From Mucilaginibacter flavus (GTDB lineage: Bacteria; Bacteroidota; Bacteroidia; Sphingobacteriales; Sphingobacteriaceae), in the NCBI RefSeq assembly GCF_030409315.1, contig NZ_JAUFPS010000095.1:84117-148116 (forward strand): DNA of 64,000 nt, read 5' to 3'. The notes under the pieces were generated by a model that was not told where the DNA came from, searched no databases, and saw only the letters and a program-made list of their open reading frames with translations. The translations under genes were made by a program, and so were the position numbers. Shown here piece after piece: positions 41,496 to 50,526 of the stretch (within the stretch, counting starts at the first letter, position 1; each line of letters starts with the position of its first letter).

Positions 41496-42353
41496 CTAAT
41501 CGAGGTTTTTATTTCTGAAGGCCAAAGCTGCAATACCTGTCACCTTGGTAAACAACCGCGAAAAATAAGGATAATCATCAAAGCCTAAATCGGCAGCGAT
41601 TTCTTTTACTGTTTTATCTGAATGAGAAAGCAAACGTTTGGCTTCTAAAATTACCCGTTGTTGTATGTGATAGGAAACGGAATAACCTGTTGTGTTTTTA
41701 ACACATTCGTTGAGGTAAGGGGTAGATATATTTAGTTTTTCGGCGTAGTCTGTTGGTCGCTTTAGCATGGTAAAATTCTTATTCAAAGTTTCCCTAAAGG
41801 CTTTGGTTACTATCTCAAACCGGGAAAACTTATCTGTTGGTTTTGCCAACGCTAAATATTGCGAAATAACCAGGGCCACTACGGCATTGCAGCTATCTTT
41901 TAGTAAAGAATGGTAGAGCTTATCGTTTTTACGGTCGGCCAATTTGAGGCATAACGATACAGCTTCTCCAATAATGGTAAACGTTTCTGGCTGAAGCAGC
42001 AAAGGTTTCGCGGGAGCAATACCTTCCAACAATTTCAGATATTCGAGATTGAGGTTTTCATCGGTGATTGCCAAACTGCAAACGGTTACATTTTCAAACG
42101 CTGTTGTACGGTGTACCTGATCGGGGTGAACGTAGATAATAGACGGTGCCTTAATGGTATATTTCTGAAAATCGATTTCAATGGCGATGCTGCCGCTTTC
42201 GAGCAGGAAAAAACCATGCCCATCATGCCGGTGAGCGCGCTCACCTCCCTCAATGAAAAGCGGGTTAGTAAATGATACCCGTTCAATTGCAATACCTGCA
42301 CCAAACTCATTTGCCATTGGGTTTACGGGGATGGATTTTGTTTTTTTAGGCAT
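41496..42353 (-). CDS. AraC family transcriptional regulator (cupin N-terminus)
   Basis: The 285-residue protein carries an N-terminal cupin-type sensor domain (ERAHRHDGHGFFLLESGSIAIEI, IIYVHPDQVHRT) and a C-terminal AraC domain with KLNISTPYLNECVKNTTGY and AADLGFDDYPYFSRLF. It sits between two FAD monooxygenase genes: one co-directional downstream, the other divergent. Regulation of both is likely (inference). Confidence 0.9.
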   Translation of the reverse strand: MPKKTKSIPVNPMANEFGAGIAIERVSFTNPLFIEGGERAHRHDGHGFFLLESGSIAIEIDFQKYTIKAPSIIYVHPDQVHRTTAFENVTVCSLAITDENLNLEYLKLLEGIAPAKPLLLQPETFTIIGEAVSLCLKLADRKNDKLYHSLLKDSCNAVVALVISQYLALAKPTDKFSRFEIVTKAFRETLNKNFTMLKRPTDYAEKLNISTPYLNECVKNTTGYSVSYHIQQRVILEAKRLLSHSDKTVKEIAADLGFDDYPYFSRLFTKVTGIAALAFRNKNLD

Positions 42354-42510
42354 TTTAACAATCGGTTATTTTCTATGTAGACGCAATATTTTGCGTATCT
42401 ACGTTGAATTTAAAAAACGTGTGCGCAAGGTAAGCAATCATTTTGTCGCGTTTATACAATACCTGCCTTAATGTATTCTGCAACTTTGTGCTTCAATTAT
42501 CAAAATAAAT

Positions 42511-43670
42511 ATGTTGATATCAAACAAACAGATAGCCATTGTTGGCGGCGGCCCCGGCGGCTTAACATTAGCACAACTTTTACAGCTTAAAGGCGCAAAC
42601 GTAAAGGTGTACGAAAGAGATTTAAATAAAGATGCCCGCGTGCAGGGCTCACCACTTGATATGCATGAAGAATCGGGAATGGTTGCTTTACGCAAAGCGA
42701 ATTTAGTGGCGGAGTTTGAAAAGAATGTTCGTGTGGGTGCCGATAAAAAAATCATCGTAAATGAACACGCGGAAATAATTTTCAGCGACCATTCCAACAA
42801 TCCAGCTGAAGATTTGGCCAACGCGCCTATCCGTCCCGAAATAGATCGTGGTATGTTAAGAAAAGTATTCCTGCAATCGTTGCAGCCAGAAACCGTTGTT
42901 GGGACAGTCATTTTGTTTCGATGAATCAGCAAAACGAGGGATGGTTACTGCATTTTAAAAACGGGTCATCTGCTTACGCCGATATTGTAATTGCCGCTGA
43001 TGGTGCTAATTCTAAAATTCGCCCATACGTTACCAATATACAGGCATTTTACTCGGGCGTAACCATGGTTGAAATTAATATTGATGATGCGCAGAAAGCC
43101 ACACCCCATATTTACGCCATGCTCAACGGCGGCAAAATAATGGCATTTGGCAATGGTAAGTGTTTACTGGGCGGGCAGAAAGGTAATGGCGGCCTGGGTT
43201 TTTATGCGAGCTTTAAGCCCGACGAAAACTGGGCAATAAACAGCGGTTTGAATTATGCTGATAAAACGCAATTACTGGCATGGTTTAAAACAGCATACAG
43301 CGAATGGAGCCCTGTTTTTTACGAATTGCTTGAAAACGCCACTATGCCCATTACTCCACGGCCAATTTATTGTATGCCCTTAAATCAAACATGGAAAGCC
43401 TTACCCAACCTGACTTTACTTGGCGACGCCGCACACCTAATGCCGCCGTTTGCAGGCGAAGGGGCAAACACATCAATGTTTGATGCTGTAGAACTGTGCG
43501 ATTGTTTAACATCTGATCAATACAATACCGTACAGGAAGCCATTTCATTTTACGAAACAAGCATGCGTAAAAGAGCGGCAACAGCAGCAAAATACTCCCT
43601 TGAAAACGGCGAACGGATGCACTCGGAAGGCGCGTTGGAAAAAATGATGGCGGTATTTGGGATAAAGTAA
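42511..43670 (+). pseudogene. FAD-dependent monooxygenase (TetX-like), frameshifted
   Basis: The N-terminal part (42511-42924) has AIVGGGPGGLTLAQLLQLKG and GSPLDMHEESGMVAL; the C-terminal part (42921-43670) has DIVIAADGANSKIRPYV and LLGDAAHLMPPFAGEGAN, as in TetX-type monooxygenases. They are in different frames: the first turns into VGTVILFR and stops, whereas adding one T at GTTGTTGGGAC (near 42897-42905) gives TVVWDSHFVSMNQQNEG and joins them. One base is therefore missing, either a true mutation or a sequencing error. The joined protein would be about 386 residues, normal for the family. It is divergent from the AraC gene at 41496. Confidence 0.85.
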
Positions 43671-43766
43671 GTTTGGTGTTTGGAGAGGGAATAAAAACGT
43701 CATTTTGAGTTTTAAAATACGAGCACTCCTCTGAAAGGGAAAATAACAATGGCGAAAAAAACGGGG

Positions 43767-43833
43767 TCATGCTGAGCCTGTCGAAGCACGGGCGAAGGCC
43801 TCTGCGCACATCCTTCGACAGGCTCAGACTGAC
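43767..43833. repeat. palindromic intergenic repeat
   Basis: TGAGCCTGTCGAAG (43773-43786) pairs with CTTCGACAGGCTCA (43813-43826) across a 26-base spacer, and outer bases GTCA/TGAC extend it imperfectly. This is a REP/BIME-like palindromic repeat of a type common in Sphingobacteriaceae intergenic regions. It occupies the middle of the 344-base gene-free stretch 43671-44014, in which nothing else is recognised. Confidence 0.7.
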
Positions 43834-44014
43834 GCCCCTCTTTGTTTTTTACAACTTGTCATGGGTAGGAGGTACGACGAAGTAATGACGGATTTTATAG
43901 GTTTTAGACAGCGTTTAAAAACCGAGCCATATAGACAAGCAATTTGAGCCGTGCACGAAACCGGCCCGGCAGAACAATATTGATCTTTGTGGAGTTAATT
44001 AAAAAACAAAAGCA

Positions 44015-44986
44015 ATGACAACAATAGAAAAAATAGCCTTAGGCAAAAACGGACCAATGGTTTCTAAACTTGGCCTGGGCTGCATGCGCATGTCGGCAGT
44101 TTGGGGAGGCCCCGTAAATGACGAAAGTGAAAGTATTGCTACCATCCAGGCAGCATTAGATAACGGTATCAACTTTTTAAACACCGGTGATTTTTACGGA
44201 GCCGGCCATAATGAACTATTGGTAGGTAAAGCCATTAAGGGCCGACGAGATGACGCCTTTATCAGTGTTAAATTTGGCGCGATATTTTATGGCGGACAAT
44301 GGCTTGGGTTAGACCTTCGACCCATCGCCATTAAAAATTTCATCAATTACTCTCTGGTGCGTTTAGGGATTGATACTATTGATCTTTATCAGCCATGCCG
44401 CCTGGATAACAGCGTACCTATGGAAGATGTGATAGGAACGGTTGCCGACCTCATTAAAGAAGGAAAAGTACGTCACCTTGGGGTATCTGAAATTACGGCC
44501 GATCAGCTGCGCAAAGCCAACAGCATACACCCGGTAAGCGCTTTGGAAATAGGCTATTCTTTGGCGGACAGACAAATAGAAAACGACCTGCTGCCTACAG
44601 CTAAAGAATTAGGTATAGGTGTTGTGGCGTTTGCCAATACTGCGGAAGGCTTGCTTACCGGCGACATGAAAGCCCCGCTCGCGGCTAATGATTATCATAG
44701 CCACTTTTCACGTTTCCAGGGAGAAAACCTCATCAAAAATCTGGAAACAGTTGAAGTATTGAAAAACATGGCAAAAGAAAAAGGATACACCCCAACACAG
44801 CTGGCCATAGCCTGGGTAAACGCGCAGGGCGATCACATTATGCCATTGGTAAGCATGAGCCGCAGGTCGCGCCTGCCAGAAAATACAGCGGCTATGGAAA
44901 TTACTTTTAGCGCCGATGAAATGAATACCCTTAATACGCAATTTGCACAGGGGGCGATAGTTGGCGGCACATACCTGCAACGATAA
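44015..44986 (+). CDS. aldo/keto reductase
   Basis: The 323-residue TIM-barrel reductase begins KIALGKNGPMVSKLGLGCMR and shows NGINFLNTGDFYGAGHNE, where the Asp-Tyr pair of the catalytic tetrad (D and Y in DFYG) is present, then LGIDTIDLYQPCRLD and GKVRHLGVSE. Family members use NADPH to reduce aldehydes and ketones. The usual histidine in the LYQ-H position reads LYQPCR, so the tetrad histidine appears replaced. It is followed 42 bases later by an AraC gene. Confidence 0.88.
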   Translation: MTTIEKIALGKNGPMVSKLGLGCMRMSAVWGGPVNDESESIATIQAALDNGINFLNTGDFYGAGHNELLVGKAIKGRRDDAFISVKFGAIFYGGQWLGLDLRPIAIKNFINYSLVRLGIDTIDLYQPCRLDNSVPMEDVIGTVADLIKEGKVRHLGVSEITADQLRKANSIHPVSALEIGYSLADRQIENDLLPTAKELGIGVVAFANTAEGLLTGDMKAPLAANDYHSHFSRFQGENLIKNLETVEVLKNMAKEKGYTPTQLAIAWVNAQGDHIMPLVSMSRRSRLPENTAAMEITFSADEMNTLNTQFAQGAIVGGTYLQR

Positions 44987-45028
44987 CAGACTGTAGGCGT
45001 AAGACCGCGTAATTCATATATTTACATA

Positions 45029-45841
45029 GTGATCAATCCAAATGAAATACTCCCGGGAGTGATATTTTTCTCCTACCTTTCTGCTACCAGGAAGGACAAA
45101 GTAGCATTCCTGGGAAATAATACCCTGGTATTACAGGTATCCGGTCATTTCACACTGCAAACCGCCAGCGAGAAAATATCTATGCGCAGCGGCCAGATGT
45201 TGCTGATCCAAAAAAATCAGCTGGGCGAAATCACCAAGATGCCTTTGGAAAATGAAGAATATCAAACTATAGTGATCAGCCTGCAGGAAGACTTCCTCAG
45301 GAAAATAGCGATGGAAGAGCAGATAGAAATAACACGTAAATATGCAGGACCTTCCAATATCCTCATACCCGGCAGCGATTTTCTGCATGCTTTTTTTCAG
45401 TCGTTGATCCCTTATGTTCGGCACCCCGAAGAAAAGATAACCACTGCAGTAGGGATGCTAAAAGTAAAAGAAGCGGTATACCTGCTGCTGCACGCGATGC
45501 CCGAACTAAAAAACTTCCTGTTTGATTTTTCGGAACCACATAAGGTGGACCTGGAAAAATTCATGGCCAGCAATTTCCATTTCAATATCCCGGTCGAAAA
45601 ATTCGCGGAGCTTACGGGTAGAAGTCTCGCAGGCTTCAAGCGCGATTTTCAGAAAATATTTGGCATGGCGCCCAGGCATTGGTTACAGGAAAGACGCCTT
45701 TCTGAAGCCCGGCATCTTATCGAACACAAAAACAAAAAACCATCCGCGATATACCTCGACCTGGGCTTTGAAAGCCTTTCTCATTTTTCGCATTCATTCA
45801 AAAAGAAGTTTGGCAAAGCCCCAACGGAATGGGCATTATAA
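45029..45841 (+). CDS. AraC family transcriptional regulator
   Basis: The 270-residue protein starts at a GTG (45029), the only plausible start for the N-terminal domain (INPNEILPGVIFFSYLSATR). Residues 1-150 form a cupin-like sensor (FTLQTASEKISMRSGQMLLIQ). The C-terminal domain has FAELTGRSLAGFKRDFQKIFG and LGFESLSHFSHSFKKKFGK. It follows the aldo/keto reductase gene and probably controls it. A strong terminator lies just downstream. Confidence 0.87.
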   Translation: MINPNEILPGVIFFSYLSATRKDKVAFLGNNTLVLQVSGHFTLQTASEKISMRSGQMLLIQKNQLGEITKMPLENEEYQTIVISLQEDFLRKIAMEEQIEITRKYAGPSNILIPGSDFLHAFFQSLIPYVRHPEEKITTAVGMLKVKEAVYLLLHAMPELKNFLFDFSEPHKVDLEKFMASNFHFNIPVEKFAELTGRSLAGFKRDFQKIFGMAPRHWLQERRLSEARHLIEHKNKKPSAIYLDLGFESLSHFSHSFKKKFGKAPTEWAL

Positions 45842-45887
45842 ACCAGATAGTCAGAATAGTAATTTACAAAAGCTACTTTAAATTAGA

Positions 45888-45920
45888 AAACTTGCGAAGT
45901 TTTAAAAACTTCGCAAGTTT
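45888..45920. terminator. bidirectional terminator between convergent AraC and gap genes
   Basis: AAACTTGCGAAGTTTT and AAAACTTCGCAAGTTT form a perfect 16-bp palindrome almost without loop, with T-rich edges. It lies between the AraC gene ending at 45841 (+) and the GAPDH gene ending at 45953 (-), so it can terminate both. The motif is also common as a Bacteroidota intergenic repeat. Confidence 0.75.
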
Positions 45921-45952
45921 GGATTCGGTAGTTTTAAAAGTGATACGCAATA

Positions 45953-46930
45953 TTACAAGTATGCCACCAATTCTGCTATTCTATTTGAAATCCCTACTTC
46001 ATTATCATACCATGCCACAAGCTTAACCAGCTTGCCAATAGCTTTGGTTAAACTGCCATCCACAATAGAAGAGTGCGTGTTTCCCAAAATATCTGATGAT
46101 ACAAACTGTTCTTCAGTGTATTCTAAAATACCCTTTAGCGAAGTTTCAGCGTATTGTTTTAACAGGTTGTTCAAATCGGCAACGGATACTTCTTTTTTCA
46201 GGTTGATAGATAAATCTACAATGGAAGCATCTATAACCGGTACCCGGTAGGAATAGCCATCCAGTTTACCTTTAAGGGCGGGCAATACATCGCCAATAGC
46301 TTTTGCGGCACCGGTTGTAGTTGGAATGATGGAGTAAGATGCAGCCCTTGCCCTCCTCAAATCTTTATGTGGGGCATCCTGTAGGTTCTGATCGGCTGTA
46401 AAAGCGTGAACAGTGATCATATAGCCCGATTCGATCCCAAATTCCTTATCCAATATATAAAGTATGGGGGCTATGCTGCCGGTGGTGCATGATGCTGTTG
46501 AATAAATTACATCATCGCCTATTAAATCGTTATTTACACCGTGTACAATAGTTTTTACCCCACCGGTTGCAGGTGCTGTAATCAACACCTTTTTTGCTCC
46601 GGCGTTGATATGCGCTTGTGCCGTAGCTTTATCTGTAAAACGGCCGGTCGATTCTATAACCACATCAATCCCTAAATCATTCCAGGGCAATTTCTCCGGA
46701 TCTTTTTCGCTCAGCATGCTGATGCGTTTCCCGTTGACTATGATGGCATCGCCATCGGCAATCACTTCGCCTGGGAAACGGCCATGAGCGGTATCGTATT
46801 TAAGTAAGTGTGCCAATGTTTTAACATCCGTTAAATCATTGATGGCAACTACTTCTATTTCCGGCTTATTTTGTAACGCGCGCAGCGTCATCCGGCCTAT
46901 GCGGCCGAACCCATTAATTGCAATTTTCAT
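45953..46930 (-). CDS. gap: type I glyceraldehyde-3-phosphate dehydrogenase
   Basis: The 325-residue enzyme has the NAD-binding start IAINGFGRIGRMTLRAL, ESTGRFTD, the active-site STASCTTGS with C148, and the closing WYDNEVGISNRIAEL. It converts glyceraldehyde-3-phosphate to 1,3-bisphosphoglycerate in glycolysis or the reverse. The catalytic segment SCTTGS differs from the usual SCTTNC/SCTTNS by a glycine for asparagine, so this may be a specialised isoform rather than the main glycolytic enzyme. It is 41 bases downstream of a GlxA-type regulator gene on the same strand. Confidence 0.93.
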   Translation of the reverse strand: MKIAINGFGRIGRMTLRALQNKPEIEVVAINDLTDVKTLAHLLKYDTAHGRFPGEVIADGDAIIVNGKRISMLSEKDPEKLPWNDLGIDVVIESTGRFTDKATAQAHINAGAKKVLITAPATGGVKTIVHGVNNDLIGDDVIYSTASCTTGSIAPILYILDKEFGIESGYMITVHAFTADQNLQDAPHKDLRRARAASYSIIPTTTGAAKAIGDVLPALKGKLDGYSYRVPVIDASIVDLSINLKKEVSVADLNNLLKQYAETSLKGILEYTEEQFVSSDILGNTHSSIVDGSLTKAIGKLVKLVAWYDNEVGISNRIAELVAYL

Positions 46931-46971
46931 TGTGTTTGTATTAAATTATTGATTGATAGGATAACCGCCCC

Positions 46972-48024
46972 TTAGTTGGACCGGATAAGGTCTTCAATCC
47001 CCGCGTGTTTGAGCGAGGTTCTGAAAACCCGCCGATAATCTGACGGTGTGGTCATTAAGTGTCGTAAAAACGTTCGCCTCATCGAAATTAAATTACCCAG
47101 ACCGCATCGCTCGGCAATTCTTTCCAAAGGCGTATCTGTGTCTTCCAGGTATTTGCGGGCGGTTTCAACGCGTAATTTTTCTATAAATTTTGCCGGGGAT
47201 ACGCCCGTTTGTTTATGAAAAACCCGGGTAAAGTTGCGCGTACTCATGTTTAAATGATCGGCAATCCGCACCACATCCAAAGGTTCATGTAAATGTTGAT
47301 TAAACCAGCTGTGTAGCTTTTCGGCAATATTGGAGCTTTCATAAGCAGGTAGCAAATTGCCAAATTGCGACTGGAAGCCGGGCCTGCTTAAATAGAAAAC
47401 CAGTTTCCGGGCAACCTTTATGGCAATATCCTTCCCATGATCCTCTTCTACCAGGCCAAGGGCAAGGTCAATACCCGATGACACCCCACCCGATGTATAA
47501 ATAGGGCCATCATTAGTGAAAAAAGCATTCGTATCCACGTGAACTAACGGATAATTCTTTTTTAACTTTTCGCTTAATTCCCAATGAGTGGTTGCCTTGC
47601 GCCCGTTTAATAACCCGGCCTTGGCCAACACAAATGCGCCGCCGCAAACAGAACAAATTCTGCGTGTATTAGTGGGGTTAATTGTTGATAACCAATTATA
47701 AAAAGGAGCGAACAACGGGTTATCTAATTCTACAAAATCATTACCGGCAATAATTAATGTATCTATGGGTACTTTAACATCCATAGCGCTGCTTTCGCAA
47801 TGGATTTCCATTCCCGATAAAGTGCTCACTTTTTTACTGGCCGTAGGCGATACGATTAAAACATCATAGCCGGAAGTACAACCCGATGCCTGCAACGCTT
47901 TATCGGCATTAATAAAAACATCTGCAGGACCAGAAAAATTAAGCAGCAATTTGCCAGACATTACTACGATAACTATCTGCCTCCTTTTTTGATCAGGTTC
48001 AATTGCCGATGTGTTTTTATTCAT
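46972..48024 (-). CDS. GlxA family transcriptional regulator (DJ-1/PfpI + AraC)
   Basis: The 350-residue protein has an N-terminal DJ-1/PfpI-type sensor (IVIVVMSGKLLLNFSGPADVF, RRICSVCGGAFVLAKAGLLNG with the nucleophile-elbow cysteine, and GPIYTSGGVSSGIDLAL) and a C-terminal AraC helix-turn-helix (IADHLNMSTRNFTRVFHKQTG). GlxA-type regulators couple ligand sensing to transcription. The downstream gap gene on the same strand is the likely co-transcribed target. Confidence 0.9.
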   Translation of the reverse strand: MNKNTSAIEPDQKRRQIVIVVMSGKLLLNFSGPADVFINADKALQASGCTSGYDVLIVSPTASKKVSTLSGMEIHCESSAMDVKVPIDTLIIAGNDFVELDNPLFAPFYNWLSTINPTNTRRICSVCGGAFVLAKAGLLNGRKATTHWELSEKLKKNYPLVHVDTNAFFTNDGPIYTSGGVSSGIDLALGLVEEDHGKDIAIKVARKLVFYLSRPGFQSQFGNLLPAYESSNIAEKLHSWFNQHLHEPLDVVRIADHLNMSTRNFTRVFHKQTGVSPAKFIEKLRVETARKYLEDTDTPLERIAERCGLGNLISMRRTFLRHLMTTPSDYRRVFRTSLKHAGIEDLIRSN

Positions 48025-48140
48025 AAATCAAATTTAACAACTTAACACTATGGCACAAAGGACATAAATTATACAATTCAGGCCATTCATTTATTAAATA
48101 TGCCATAACAGCGGCATACCCTCAAACTTAAGAATGGGAT

Positions 48141-48180
48141 AAAAAAAACGAGGCCACCCATTTTCGGGATAGCCTCGTTT
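48141..48180 (-). terminator. rho-independent terminator of efp
   Basis: On the minus strand AAACGAGGC pairs with GCCTCGTTT, with an inner TCCC/GGG pairing, and an eight-T run follows directly. It lies 23 bases past the efp stop at 48204 and is a textbook terminator. Confidence 0.85.
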
Positions 48181-48203
48181 ATGTTAATTATTTTATTTAT
48201 CGC

Positions 48204-48764
48204 TTATTTAGCACGCTCCAGGTATTCGCCGGTGCGGGTATCTACTTTAATTTTATCGCCCTGGTTTATAAACAATGGCACTTTTATTTCAACACCAATT
48301 TCTGTTGTCGCGGTTTTCATTGCGCCAGATGACGTATCACCTTTAACGGCCGGCTCGGCATAGGTAATCTCTAACTCTACGCTGTTGGGTGCCTGTGCCA
48401 TAATTGGCTCTTCGCTTTCAAAAGAAACAATTACATCCATACCTTCTTTTAAGAATTTTGCAGATGGTCCAAATAAAGCTTTCGGAATATTAAATTGCTC
48501 ATAAGAGGTGTTATCCATAATCACCATCTGGTCACCATCTTCATATAAATATTGGTAATCATTAGTTTCTACACGGCAAATTTCAACCTGCTCGTCGGTA
48601 GCTAAACGGGCTTCAACAATTTTTCCTGTTTTAATATTGCGGAACTTATCTAAATAAAACGCGCCGCCTTTACCTGGTGTACGGTGTAAAACTTCGGTAA
48701 CGGTTACCAGTTCGCCGTTGTAACGCAATATATTACCTACTTTAATTTCAGATGCCTTTGCCAT
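48204..48764 (-). CDS. efp: elongation factor P
   Basis: The 186-residue protein has the three-domain EF-P layout. The N-terminal KOW-like domain ends with the loop HRTPGKGGAF, in which K32 is the tip residue that is modified in many bacteria. VEIRLATDEQVE-type central strands and the end DKIKVDTRTGEYLER follow. EF-P relieves ribosome stalling at polyproline stretches. It stands alone on the minus strand with its own terminator. The usual modification enzymes are not in this window. Confidence 0.95.
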   Translation of the reverse strand: MAKASEIKVGNILRYNGELVTVTEVLHRTPGKGGAFYLDKFRNIKTGKIVEARLATDEQVEICRVETNDYQYLYEDGDQMVIMDNTSYEQFNIPKALFGPSAKFLKEGMDVIVSFESEEPIMAQAPNSVELEITYAEPAVKGDTSSGAMKTATTEIGVEIKVPLFINQGDKIKVDTRTGEYLERAK

Positions 48765-48842
48765 GAAAAATACTATTGTAAAATTTTAAAGCCCAAAGAT
48801 ATATTAAGTTATGTAATTCTGGGGCTAAAAAAATGGCTAAAC

Positions 48843-48879
48843 ATAAACGCTGCCGGCAATTGATGCCGGCAGCGTTTAT
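48843..48879 (-). terminator. strong stem-loop terminator of the SusC/SusD unit
   Basis: ATAAACGCTGCCGGCA and TGCCGGCAGCGTTTAT form a perfect 16-bp stem with a five-base loop, 45 bases past the stop of the SusD gene at 48925. On the minus strand a moderately T-rich segment follows. Confidence 0.75.
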
Positions 48880-48924
48880 AACTGGCAAGTGGTATCAGTT
48901 ACCAGGTTTTATATCGGGCACAGG

Positions 48925-50505
48925 TTAATACCCCGGATTTTGCTGAAGTTTTGAATTGAGAATAATTTCGGCAGATGGAATTGGGAACAGGCGCTTATTA
49001 ACATCAGCATCTGTCTTATAACCCCATGATTGCTCGTATTTTCCAAAACGGATCAGGTCGTTTCTTCTCCAGGTTTCCCAGTTCAGCTCGCGGGCGCGCT
49101 CCTGCAACATATCATCTAAACTTACGCTCGTCCACGCGGCCGCTTTACGTTTTGCCCTTAACTGGTTAACTAACGATAAAGCAGTTTCGCCACCGGTTGG
49201 CGTAGCACCTCTTAAAATAGCTTCGGCTTTCATCAGCAAAACATCGGCATATCTAAACACCGGCACATCATTGCTTTGGTTACGGTCTGTAGCGGTAACA
49301 TCCGGGTAGTATTTATTGTTGCGGATGCCTTTCGCTTTGCCTAATTCATCGCCACCAACCTCAAAGGTAGGCACATCAACTAAAGTCAAATCAGGCGTAA
49401 AAGTAAGCTGATAATCAACCGGTGTGGTTGGATCTGGCCCGGTGTATGATGCATCCAGTCCTTTTTTAGTGGTTTTGATGATAATAGGATTTCCCGAAAA
49501 ATCGTACTGTTTACCAATTAACCACAGGCTTGTACGGATATCGTTAGGGTCATTAAACTGCGCATAGTATGATGGGATAGTGCTGCAGGGGTTACTTAAA
49601 CGATATGCGAGACCATATTTTGCCTGCAATGCAGGGTGTAACGAGTACCATGAAAACTGCTCACCCTGTGCCAGGGCATGATCATACGGAATGGCGAAAA
49701 TAAACTCTTTAACCTTGGGCCCGTTATCGGGGTAAAACATTTTGAGGTAATCGTCCTCTAAATTGTACTTGCCCGATTGTTTGATGTTATCGCACATGGC
49801 AACCACATCGTTATACCTGTCTGTGCCTGTATACACCTGCGCGTTCAGGTACATTTTGGCTAATATGGCATAAGCCGTAAATTTGGTTGGACGACCGTAA
49901 GTAGTTTGGTCAACCACTTCACTTAAGTTAGGGATGGCGGCCTGCAATTCCTTTTCAATAAAGTTAAACACATCTTTACGGGCCATGGTAGCAGGCTTAT
50001 CTGCCGAACCAAAGGTTGTTACCACCGGGATGTTGCCATATAGGTCCATCATAAAGAAAAACATCAACGCACGGGTAGTTTTAAGCTCGGCTACCGCGGT
50101 GGCCTTGGTAGCATTATCGGGCACCGAAGCAAAGGTTGCAATGATGCGGTTACAGGTGCTTATGGTACTAAAACCCCAGGTCCAGGTATCAGATACCTGT
50201 GGTAAATCGGCGGTCCAGTTATGGTAGTGTAGTGCCTGGTATTTGCCGCCATCGCGCCAGCCACCTGCCCTGGCGGGCATAATTGCCTCGTCGGTACTGA
50301 GGGTTTGCATTTGCCAGTATGATTGCGCGAAGCTTCCCCTTAACTGCGCGTATGCCGCGCCCGATGCCAATACAAATTGCTGTGGGGTGGTTGGGAAGTT
50401 GGCAGGTGTTAATTCGTTTTCTACAGCAACATCAACCTTGGTACATGATGATATGCTTAGTACGGCTAAAAAAGTAATGCACAATTTTTTTATAGTAGTT
50501 TTCAT
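48925..50505 (-). CDS. RagB/SusD family nutrient-binding outer membrane lipoprotein
   Basis: The 526-residue protein starts with a lipoprotein signal (KLCITFLAVLSISSC, lipobox cysteine at about residue 21). It shows the SusD tetratricopeptide-like body: ELKTTRALMFFFMMDLYGNIPVV in the first half, and the C-terminal VFRYADVLLMKAEAIL and LNWETWRRNDLIRFGKYEQS. SusD proteins sit on the cell surface as a lid over the SusC barrel and bind the nutrient, often a glycan. It follows the SusC gene by 21 bases on the same strand. Confidence 0.95.
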   Translation of the reverse strand: MKTTIKKLCITFLAVLSISSCTKVDVAVENELTPANFPTTPQQFVLASGAAYAQLRGSFAQSYWQMQTLSTDEAIMPARAGGWRDGGKYQALHYHNWTADLPQVSDTWTWGFSTISTCNRIIATFASVPDNATKATAVAELKTTRALMFFFMMDLYGNIPVVTTFGSADKPATMARKDVFNFIEKELQAAIPNLSEVVDQTTYGRPTKFTAYAILAKMYLNAQVYTGTDRYNDVVAMCDNIKQSGKYNLEDDYLKMFYPDNGPKVKEFIFAIPYDHALAQGEQFSWYSLHPALQAKYGLAYRLSNPCSTIPSYYAQFNDPNDIRTSLWLIGKQYDFSGNPIIIKTTKKGLDASYTGPDPTTPVDYQLTFTPDLTLVDVPTFEVGGDELGKAKGIRNNKYYPDVTATDRNQSNDVPVFRYADVLLMKAEAILRGATPTGGETALSLVNQLRAKRKAAAWTSVSLDDMLQERARELNWETWRRNDLIRFGKYEQSWGYKTDADVNKRLFPIPSAEIILNSKLQQNPGY

Positions 50506-50526
50506 GTTGTTTTTTAATTGAATGAT

